The position numbers and the translations under genes were made by a program. Shown in pieces: positions 20,949 through 30,776 of a stretch of 40,903 nt of DNA. Origin of the DNA: Chlorokybus atmophyticus (Eukaryota > Streptophyta > Chlorokybophyceae > Chlorokybales > Chlorokybaceae). A model generated the notes under the pieces. The model searched no databases, was not told the DNA's origin, and saw only the letters and a list, made by a program, of their open reading frames with translations. Each line of letters begins with the position of its first letter. Positions within the stretch are counted from its first letter, which is position 1. The stretch is from NCBI GenBank assembly GCA_009103225.1, contig RHPI01002533.1, forward strand, positions 1,005,758-1,046,660, written 5' to 3'.

Positions 20949-23300
20949 TTATATGGCGACCTGCAGCCACCCATTGGCTGCAGCTTCGAGCGATTGTCGC
21001 TTAATGCGTGCGGGGCTGTGAAGCATGAATTGGTTGAAGTGGGGTCGCAGGGGTTCGGCGATCTCGAGGTCCGCAAAGTGCCGCGCCATCGCGCGCACAT
21101 ACACCAGCGCGGCATTGCGCTCCAGCGGCGATCGGAAACCAAGCATCACCGATCGACGATCGCTAATGGTGAAGTACAATATGCGCGCGGCCTGTGTTGA
21201 CCCATGCCGCGAACCCACCGCCTGCAACCACCGTTGACTATGAGATAGTGTTGTTGCGTGCACGCACTGATGCACACACCTGGACGACAGTAGTGATTGC
21301 ACCGCGCAAGCACACGCGCGCACACACAATGCATGCACATGCACAAAAGAAAGTGCTCGCATGCACACATGTGCGCACGGACATGCGCGTGAACGCTTGT
21401 GGTTATTCACTGTACCAGCATGCCAGAGTGGTACGGTTCTTGAAGGACAACCTTGCCGCCTGATACCAGCCTCACGCCGGAGGCAAGTATTTGCAGCTCA
21501 TACGTCTGCGGGTTTGGAATCGCCTGACCGTTCTTCCACAGCAGCTCCGCCTCAAATGTGTGACCCCTCGGCTGCATTGACAGCTCCGCCAGCAGAGCTT
21601 GCAACTCACTTGAGATCTGCAGGCACACGAACCCACTTGATACCCACACCCACGCAACAACATACCACGCACACGCACACATACTAAAAGGAACAGCATT
21701 GCGAGTGATCAAGGCTCAGCATGTAAGTTGTGTGATGTGTGTGTACCTGCACGGGCTCGCGAAATCGGATGGCGTACGTCTCGCCGCTGGGGGGGGTTAG
21801 GTCGCACCGGATCAAGTGACCCACATCATTTGCTTCGAGTGCATACACGGGGCTGTCGGCGCCGTCCAGCACCTGTGCACAAACTTTGTATCAGCAAGGT
21901 CGAGCACAATACAACATGTCCATGTTGTGTCGTGTGATGGTGCTTTCAGTACATGAGTCAAATTGCCACCCAACAGCATGCAGCAGTAGCCTGCATCTGC
22001 TCTTGACAAGACAATATGTGCCAAGCACACTCATTTTCCTGCCTATGCAAGATTCAACGATTACTGACAAGGTCATGCTTCCAACCGCAGCTACACACTC
22101 TTCACACTGCCACTTGTGGTGGTATCCCACAGTCGCAAGGTGCATTGTTTGTAATATTACCTGCACTATGCCGGATGGCAACACGCGCGACCACTGCATG
22201 GCCCACCCGTCGAGCGGGCCGCTTGCAGACATGGACAGCGTGCTTCCCAGCTCAAGCCGACCCGTGTCCGACGTCACCGCTATCTGCAGCTCTTGCACCT
22301 GTGCGTGAACAACCACAGGGTGTTCACTTGCTGCCTAAAGAGCGCAAGCATGCATGTAGTTTGAGCTTGACTGAATGTGTCTGTCAAGACTGTGTATACA
22401 GAACATGCAACTGCATGCGCAAATGCAGGCTGTGTGCATATGGAACGACGACATGCAAGCAGCTCCAGATTTCACGTGAAATGTGCAGCCCGACCGAACT
22501 TCACAGCTCAAGTGCAAACGAGTCTATAGCTGCAAACAGTCTTGCTCTCTCTCACCTGAGGGGGCAGTTCCGTTGGTTGTGAGGTGTACGACGAGGCCGG
22601 CTGTTTATGCAGGGCAGAAATCCGATACGACACGAAGCACGTGGTCTTCTCATCCTCGACCTTCCCACTTTCCCTCTTCTCCTCAAACTACATAAAACAG
22701 CAAGACACTCAACATGTCAAACAACCCCATGCAAACGCCCACATTGACCCAAATTGGTTGCACACACCTGCATGCAAGCAAAGAAAGCAGCCTTTCCCTA
22801 GCTTTCCCTGCCTCTCACCTTGTCGAACTCCAAAGACGTTTTTTGTGGCAGCTTGTGCTGCAGGTGTTGCTTCGCCGGGGAAGGGTACTGCTGGTCCTTC
22901 CTCGCCTCCGGCGTAGTGTCGTCGCTGCTGCTGGCGTCGTCAAGGTCTCGAGGTACGCAGTGAAAGCCGCCTGGCGAGGAGAGCAAGAGAGGGAAGAGTG
23001 TGTTAAAAAGACAATGCAATGCCATGTTGTACACACAGATGCCGTGCAGCTCGCAGAATTTACCACAGGCTGCTGTGCCGTCATTCAGTGCGAAAACGAG
23101 GGAAGCAAGCTGAACACGAGCATAACAACAAGTTTCTGGCTTGAACCACGAGAAGGCCAACCAACACAGTGCACAGCAGTCAAGTAAGCTGACAGCCAAC
23201 AGGTCAGCTCAGTAGTAGTACCGCAAGCCAGCATTGACAAGCAGCGCACTACCCTTGCAAAGCGCAACTCACCGCCGAAGCAGCTTGGTAAGCGGCCCAT
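20949..23300 (-). CDS. SCAB-like Ig-PH domain protein with acylation-type N-terminus
   Basis: Exons 23300-23273, 22970-22819, 22687-22556, 22298-22161, 21872-21747, 21616-21416 and 21221-20949 give 349 residues, all in phase. Residues about 105-192 form an Ig-like fold (LSMSASGPLDGWAMQWSRV, VLDGADSPVYALEANDVGHL). Residues about 193-330 match a PH-like fold (EAELLWKNGQ, ARILYFTISDRRSVMLGFRS, PLERNAALVYVRAMARHFAD). This Ig-PH pair is the C-terminal module of plant stomatal closure-related actin-binding (SCAB) proteins, where it binds phosphoinositides. The SCAB actin-binding and long coiled-coil regions are absent; instead there is a 100-residue polar leader with an acidic run (DLDDASSSDD). The protein begins MGRLPSC, fitting N-myristoylation at Gly2 and palmitoylation at Cys7. 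Membrane attachment is inference; actin binding is not supported. Confidence 0.75.
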
Positions 23301-24921
23301 GGCTAGCTGCCTGCAACTCTCACAATCCCCACAAGTCCACCCTCACCAACTGCAACCTCTTCAACTACCCACACGCAAGCGACTAGAAATCCCGTAAGCT
23401 TATGCGGGAGCTAGCGGTCTCTCTTCACGGCGAGAAGCAAGCCTCGACTTGCACGTCGTTCGCCGCCGCCTCGTCCTCCTCCTTCTCCGCGCCGCCCACC
23501 ACTGTTTACGCTCCAAACTCAGTAAAGGATGACAGCAGCAGATGATGATCAGCAGAGGAAGCACACCCTGGGCATACCACTTTAGCCCTTAAAAGGAGTG
23601 CAAAGTAACACGGCACAAAAAGGCTTCGCCTAGTGTCAATGTCTATTGACCGTCACACTTTCAGCTCAGCTGTGAAGCGGGAACTAACTTTTCCACCCGC
23701 AACGCCCCTAACCGACTTTGGTTTTGTCCCCACGCTGATTGACGCAGCCGTCGTCGCCGCGAAGCTGTGTTGACGAGGAATCGTAACCGTCGTTGCGACG
23801 GGCGGAGCTGCAGAGGCGGAAAAGCGGGCGGTCGTGTGCGGAGCTGTTATGCTACCCGCCAAAAACAGTCAATGGCCTGTAACAGCATCGATGCTAGTAG
23901 CACGCCATGATCACGCTGATGATTGCCCCGTCTGCTATGTCCACGTCACTTCGCGCCGCCTTGGAGCGTCATCTCGCGCGGTGGTATCCGCCCCGTCTCT
24001 ATCACCTTCGCCGTACAGATGGGGACAGTGGCGGGCAGCTACAACTGCAAGAGTGGAGCGCTGCGTGATGTCACTGTCAGTGACGCGCAGGTCAAGAATG
24101 GGGTGTGAATCAGGGTTGCATTGTGTTGCACACTGCGGACCGAGGAAAGCCTCCGTGACAGGGTGTGCAGTACAGAGTGTACTGAATGTTGACTGCGTAC
24201 AAATCTGTGTCGTTTACTCTGTGGTGCACACGTGGACAGACCCTGTCTGCTCTACGGCACTCCTACATGAACTGCTAACCTGTAGCCCCTCGTCCTCTTC
24301 ATGAAAAGGTCAGTTGGCCACAGGATCGTCCTTATGATATTCTGCCAATGCATGTCGCCGAGCTATGGCCCTTCGCTGGTACCGTAAGTTAGTGGTCACA
24401 TCACATAATCAGCTCATGCATTGTGCATAATGCATATAATCTTGTGGTCCCTGGGCCACTGCATTGCGTTGGTGTTCACGCATAAATCGGCCTTGTCCAC
24501 GAGTTGCGCCGCGGGAACCCAGGGCCTGCTGAGCAGGCACAGCCTGGAATATAATGTTGCATAGAGAGTCACGCCGCAATGGCCCTGTTACCCTGAAGGA
24601 TGTGCAAGTTTGTGAGAAATCTAAAACCGGTACATCCATGCACGATCTGTGTGAAACCCGGCTTGTGGGGTCTCAACTTGACACTCAAGCCGTGCGCTGC
24701 CAGTGACGCAATCATAGGAGCGGGAGACTTCTGCCAGGTGTCGGCTAGCGGGCCCGAACAGCAGGCTGTTTCTGCTACAACAGATAGGTCAATGGCTCGC
24801 AACTTGCGTCTTCCCAAGTTGGCCTTGTCATCAGTCAGACTGGTGGGCCATGACTCATGGCAAACAAAGTCGTGAGACATGTACGACGTCCCTTAACGTC
24901 TTAGGCTTGCAGACTTGCATA
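23301..24921. other. Intergenic, no supported gene
   Basis: It includes the likely promoter of the Ig-PH gene. Open frames on both strands (for example 23653-23862 minus, 23834-24304 plus, 24569-24880 minus) overlap one another and carry no recognised motif. They also lack in-phase partner exons. I cannot assign a gene. Confidence 0.5.
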
Positions 24922-25301
24922 CCGTATTTACCCGTTCACAGTGTCCCCCTTCCAACATAGTGCCCCCCCCAAATTGGGGGGGGGGGGGGGGGGNNNNNNG
25001 GGGGGGGGGGGGGGGGGCGGGCGGCATTATGTTCGGGGGGGCACTGTATTCGAAAGGGGGCATTGTATCGAATCAAGATTACGCTGACTGACCGTATCTA
25101 GCCATATCAAGCGAAGTTCAACGCCACAAAATACTAACTCAATCGTTACTTAGCTTTACTATGATTTATGTGTAATAAAACATTTTAGCAGGGGGGCGCT
25201 GTATATGAGAAGGGGGCATATTACAGCCTAACAATGTGCCCCCTTAAAAAATTCAGGGGGGTCATTATAATACGGGGGGCACTTCGAACGGGTAAGTACG
25301 G
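24922..25301. mobile_element. MITE-like foldback element with TA flanks, contains N gap
   Basis: The left end reads CCGTATTTACCCGTTC and the right end is the reverse complement of CCGTACTTACCCGTTC. Further matching C/G-run blocks follow inward (GTGTCCCCCT against GTGCCCCCCG). Both ends abut a TA dinucleotide (24920-24921 and 25302-25303), as expected for Tc1/mariner-type target duplication. The interior repeats GGGGG-CATTGTAT-like units and has no open frame, so it would be non-autonomous. Six Ns (24994-24999) interrupt a long G run, so the true length is unknown. The superfamily is not certain; TA could also belong to other groups. Confidence 0.7.
24994..24999. other. Assembly gap (N) inside poly-G tract
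   Basis: Six N bases sit within more than 30 consecutive Gs. Such tracts commonly stop sequencing, so the real G-run length and any intervening sequence are unknown. Confidence 0.95.
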
Positions 25302-25417
25302 TACCTCCCACCTCATACTTCAAGTCACCAAGGGTTATCCGCCTTGCGCTATAAGATAGATGTTATGGTCAAACAAATGACGTCCTTCCCATAGCAGCCA
25401 TGCTTTACAAATAATAT

Positions 25418-25458
25418 TATGTATAATGTATGCATAATATATGCATACATTATACATA
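25418..25458. repeat. Perfect 19-bp AT-rich hairpin
   Basis: TATGTATAATGTATGCATA (25418-25436) and its exact reverse complement (25440-25458) are separated by 3 nt. Confidence 0.85.
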
Positions 25459-26079
25459 GGTAGAAGCATAAAGCAATTCGCATTACCTGTAGTTTTATGC
25501 AATATTCACAATAATGATGTCATAACATGTTTTAATTGTAATCCGCTACAGTTGTTCCGCGCGCATGAAGCGCAAGCACACAAAAGAATATACCAATGTC
25601 ATCGCAACATATATATATGGCAATTTCATGCTCAATTCTTACATTGTACATCGCTACGCTATACATGTGCTTTTTATTTTGTTACGAAGTTTGATTAAAA
25701 AAAACTGCTTTCAATGTACACGAAAACCTGTCAACATGCTTATTTATCTTGTGGAAATAAATGTTAATTTTGCTAGTTTAGCAAATAATTGCGTTGCTTT
25801 GCAAATACATGTTATACCCTTTGAATACATGCATAATACCCTACACACATATATATATACACATTTTAGAACACATATATATATATATATATATATATGT
25901 ATACCATAGTGCCACGAAGTCTTCTTAAACGGCGCCGCTAATATAATTCGATTTTTTTCCCGTCAAACCCCACCATACCATGCCGAATTATTATTTCGGT
26001 TTAAGAGCATCGGAATGCATAAGTTCAATCGCCAAGACTTTGTAAAAGCCCTCTTTATAACTACGAAGATTTTATATCA

Positions 26080-26081
<2 letters not shown>

Positions 26082-26120
<39 letters not shown>
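26082..26120. repeat. (AT)n microsatellite
   Basis: An uninterrupted TA dinucleotide run of about 39 nt in an AT-rich, gene-free stretch. A shorter run of the same type lies at about 25875-25898. Confidence 0.95.
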
Positions 26121-26126
<6 letters not shown>

Positions 26127-27278
26127 GTGTGTGTAAAGAAAATAAGAGAGACAGAGATAGTGCAGAGAGGAAGTGCACAGAACAAGAGAAAGCTTTCCAA
26201 TGATTTTCGTGAAGATGCATGTTGATATTATGTTGTAATGACATGATAATGTCAACAATGACATGACATCATGTTACTGAAAATATCATTGATAACAATA
26301 TCATAATCTGATTTTATAACCAACAACATACATGATTTCAGATGAGCATGTCGCAGCACGAAAGCAAATTTTTGACAATTGCAAGCTTACATATATAACA
26401 TAAGGAGCTCAAGTTTGACAAACTTAATGTTAACATGCAATAACATTATAACCTTGCTACAATAGGTTTTTGAGTTATGTATGCATATTGGCGCATATCA
26501 TGCTGTTAATATATTGCATACTTACATGCATCAAGCGGTCGCATGCACGGTGACTTCAAAGGGTCATCATGAATACGGCCTTTTTGTACATTGGAGGAGA
26601 TGCAGCAACACGTATTATTTTCATTGAAGAATTGCATTTGCTTAAATTTTATAAGACGCATGAAACTAAAAAACAACAATTTATGATTTATAATTTATTA
26701 TAGGATATAGCAATGAGCATTATGATATCAAGCCTCGCGTCGTTAATAACAGGTACATAATTTGATTAAGAATGTGCCATGCAAATGCATGTGGTTGCCT
26801 ATGTGAAATGAGTGATGCAAGCTACTGTCAACCTAGCGCTAGTGGGAGCTTGGTACGTGTAGTTCTTGTTGCCTCGTTACATGATTGAAAGCGAAGTTCT
26901 AGGGCTTTAAGCCCTAGCTAGAACCTAATGCTAGAACCTAATAGGGTACTTGCTGGGCCCTAGGCTAAAGATCAGCAGGTACAAATGTACCTTCAATGTA
27001 ATGGTACCTTCCAGCTCGAACTGCGCGGAAGACTCGGTTCGTGGCCACGGTGCAACCAGTGACAGCCCTCCACCTGGCCGGCAGCTCTGAGACCAGAGCC
27101 GGGCGCGCAGCAGCCTCGTTCCCGCAACATATATCGGCGCGCATTCGTGGATTCAAACATACGAAAGTTTGAAGCCGAAGGGTGGCTGCGACCCGGCCCT
27201 GCACGGCCGCACAGCGCTGCTGCCGTCAGCAGTCCCTGGTTAGCGCATCACCGCTCTTAACCAGCACTGTCAGTCCTC

Positions 27279-27303
27279 ATTCCTCTCACAGTGTGAGAGG
27301 AAT
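27279..27303. repeat. 11-bp hairpin
   Basis: ATTCCTCTCAC (27279-27289) pairs exactly with GTGAGAGGAAT (27293-27303) around a 3-nt loop, at the edge of a GC-rich island. Confidence 0.6.
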
Positions 27304-29674
27304 CTCAGTTAAAGTGATTGCAAGCCGTACGACCCTGGATAGATTCTGGCGGTAGCAGCTCCGTCATCTACAACGTCCGTACTGCACGGAGAGTAAAAAA
27401 TGCACAGCATGCCATTGGTATAAGCATACCTAAGCTGCTGTATAAGAAAGATCGAGAGAACACGCCCTAAGTGGTTTCGTGCTTACAGTTTTCTCTTATG
27501 GGATGCACACCAATGCTCGTACACCAGTTTGTTGAAAGTTGCACACACTGCTAACTCATGCACCTTTGTGCATGCATAAGCTTACACATGCATTGACACA
27601 TGCACGTATAACATCATGTAATAGTAGACACAATAATATGCGCATTCTTGCAAATCATTGGGCATGCACACGGCATGACATATCACCCTTGCATGGTTCA
27701 TGGCGCGTATTGCGTGCACTGTACACAGCATCTGCTTGCTTGCGTGGGTAGATGTAACATATTTGGGATGGAGCATACAAGACATATGGCTCCCTTTATG
27801 GGCAGCGACTTTGCTGCAATGGCTTAGTGGTTAAGGCGCCGATAGTGCAGTGGAGCTGTGTATAAAACAATTGTAATGCTTGCACACAAACATGCTTGCA
27901 TACCGTATGCATGATGTACAGCATGCACATGAATGGTGCATGCCATTGCAGCCCTCGTGAGTCATGAACAGTTATCACTTCATAATTGACACACAATTGA
28001 TAATAGGGCGATTGCAAAACAAAGTTTCAAGCACAATAGCTGTCGCGGTGAGTGCCGTCGATAATGGACAAAACATCAACATTATGTTAGCAATACGTAG
28101 TGGTTGGTTGTTGGTGATGTAGAATTTAGGCCAGCCCCCCAAGTCTGGCGAGTACATGTTATGTATATGTTATTGACATTGCTTTATTGATGGTGCTCAA
28201 TGTAGCGCTAACGCGTATTTATGCATCGGCACCTTGCATTCTTATGGCTTGTGGTTGATAATGTTGCTTGCCACTATGTTGGTGTACATTAAATTGTGCT
28301 GTATGCATATATCAACACGGGTAAATATGACAAGCTGGTACTGCACTCCGGCCTACTCATTTATCATACGCTCGTTGCCAATTGACATGCTGCGGGGCCT
28401 AAAGTATTAATGTCTTAAGATTATTGGCCAATGTTCTACCACTGGTTGCTGCTGCATGTGATGCGCTTGTGCAAGCACGTAAACTTGTGCCCTCAGCGAA
28501 GGATTCCCCAAAACTTATAAGCCCCCCAAACAAATTTTTCCGCGCATTGAAAGTGAGATAAACGTACGATATTATACGATATGTTAGGTAATGGTATTTT
28601 AACTGAGCATTGCATTGACTTGGCCAGTATTCACAACTTACTATTGATCATCATCCTTAAACATGCCGTTTGTTCAGCTGAAGACCATGTTTGGTGCCCC
28701 TTTATATGAGCGGTTAATCGTTTATGTTAAGTAGTAGGGTGCAAAACAGTTAAAGTGATGGCTACTGATGGTGGCAGACGTTTAGGGTATGGGGCCCGCC
28801 CCCCCAACCTTGTACCACCTAAAATGCACGCGTATAACCACTAACTGTCGCTAAGTTAGCGCCTAAAAGCCCGTACTTGGACTCGCCGTCAGGAATGGCG
28901 TTGTCGCTGAGATGCCGTTGAGATAGTTTTAAGCATCTTTGCAATAATTTGCATTTTTTTGCCTTTTTGTGGCAACGGCCCTTGTCAAGTCTATACATTT
29001 GTTGTATGGTTTATACAACTGAACAGTGGTCCAACGGCGCTATTTTTAATTCAATTGAATCTTAACGTTAAGGTGTTTGAGGTTAGCATTATTTTGTTTA
29101 TCGTAACCTTTGCGTTATGCACAATGAATCGCTGCACGTAATGTGGTAAAAACGTTATTATGTAATGTACTACCTCAATAAGTGTGTTACATCTCATACC
29201 ATATGGACCATATAAAATCAAATGCCGCCATATGTGGAACTTGTTGTGCTCAATTTGAGTATTTGTTTGCATATATTTTCAGCAGTTGCATGAAGTGGGG
29301 ATATGCTATGGATGGTTGCGATCTGTCATAAATAGAACGAACGGTCGCTACCTAGTAGTCGCCGTCTAGCCAATAAGAGGCAAGCGGGCCGCGCATTCCG
29401 CGCAGCCCGGCAATTGCGGGTGCTGTATGTCATGGCCACTGATGCCTTGCGCGTGTGATGTGTTTGTATGCGCTAATGCCAACCGGCCGAACGATATTAC
29501 TACGCTAACGAGTGTGTGCACATGGAACAGTATGGTGCCATATACACACCGTGTATTGTCCTGATTGCACCATATTGATCAACATGGTGTCAGAGTGAAC
29601 AATGCGACTCGCGTCGCAACGGCAGCGTCCTGCCATGTGTATTAACACAAAACCCGTGACCGCCAGCCGGCGCA

Positions 29675-29717
29675 AGGAAACCGCGTGGTGTGTGTAATCC
29701 ACACCACGCGGTTTCCT
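29675..29717. repeat. Perfect 18-bp hairpin, intergenic
   Basis: The arms 29675-29692 (AGGAAACCGCGTGGTGTG) and 29700-29717 are exact reverse complements with a 7-nt loop. A GT-rich tract follows (about 29717-29760). No gene lies within 1 kb. Confidence 0.85.
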
Positions 29718-30776
29718 GTGTATGTAGGTGTGGGTGGGTGTGGGTGTGTCTGTGGGTGTGTCCCCGCCATATCAGCCGTATTCATTTGTTCGTCAACAAG
29801 TCTTGACACATTGAAATCCTATAATTGATAAACATGTTATGTTAAAACTCTCACATTGTGAAGGTTTGGGCACAACTTGTTGATACTTGCACGTTTTGTT
29901 GATTACCACTTACAGCAAGTGCGAATGTACACTATAGCTAAGCATACATTTACATTTGTTCTCATCTCTTAACATGCCGTTACTTATTACCAGCTTCACA
30001 CCAAACGGACAGACCACTGTTAAAGTTTCGTGATATTGTATAACTCTGATGTACATCGCTGATTGGGTTAGCATGATGGAGAGTGTTTATAATGTCCTTT
30101 CACTATAATGTCCTTACGTATTTATAACGATGCGCACATTCACAATAAATCTATCACTTAACTGTAGCTGCTGGGATGCTAGCAACTCTTTGATCAATCG
30201 CGACGGATGACTTGAGATTAAGAAAGCTGGCGAAAGAAAAAGTATACATGCAAAGATAAATAAACCGTGTTGAAATAATAAATATCATAAAAAAACTTGA
30301 CAATAATACACCGCGGAATATTAAGTATTAATAGTATACATATATAATATAATTAAAGCCCGCATGTTACCATTACGTGTGCGTAATATGAACTGTAAGA
30401 TTTTGTTTTTAAAAACCTTATACAACTACTATGTTGTATGAGTGTTATGTTATTGCAATTTCACTTTGACATTTGTGGTTTTCGTACACAGAAACCATGC
30501 TTACATTTTAACATTAAATAACATACTACCCATCGAGATTAGATTAGACAGCAAGTGAGTGACCATGTGGAACTCGAGTACGGCGTGTTTGGAATATATC
30601 GTTGCATAGTCTCAATGAAACAATGTATGCTGGCAGCTATTGGCAATGGTATACACCACATTGGATTGATTCACATGTGTTCTTCTTCTTATGTATACAA
30701 ACCAAAACAAACCAAAGGACAAAACACATATCGACACGCATACGCACCAACATAGAAGTATAGCATCTGTCTTACA

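Larger units (their letters stand above)
25302..26960. other. AT-rich gene-free block
   Basis: This stretch is visibly much more AT-rich than the genic parts. It holds two (AT)n runs (about 25875-25898 and 26082-26120), a 19-bp perfect hairpin (25418-25458) and TGACATGA/ATATCAT-type simple sequence around 26220-26310. The longest frame (25565-25909 plus) shows no recognisable motif and ends in the AT repeat. I see no gene. Confidence 0.6.
26961..30776. other. Gene-poor intergenic region
   Basis: No supported gene. A GC-rich island (about 26975-27240) contains a 79-codon minus-strand frame (26965-27204) with no recognised motif. Short hairpins lie at 27279-27303 and 29675-29717. TGGCTTAGTGGTTAAGGCG at 27822-27840 resembles the A-box/D-arm of a serine- or leucine-type tRNA, but no B-box or cloverleaf follows. 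From about 29800 to 30550 the sequence is AT-rich. Confidence 0.5.

Noticed and set aside
23834-24304. 156-codon plus-strand frame upstream of the Ig-PH gene
   Set aside because: No motif, no splice-consistent neighbours, and overlapping minus-strand frames of similar quality.
24409-24880. Overlapping minus- and plus-strand frames that looked like a transposon remnant
   Set aside because: Neither strand shows reverse transcriptase, integrase or transposase motifs; no terminal repeats bound them.
25565-25909. Organellar DNA insertion suggested by AT-richness
   Set aside because: No mitochondrial or plastid protein or RNA motif could be recognised in any frame; composition alone is not enough.
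27822-27890. Possible tRNA gene
   Set aside because: Only the D-arm/A-box resembles a tRNA; acceptor stem, anticodon arm and T-arm could not be paired.
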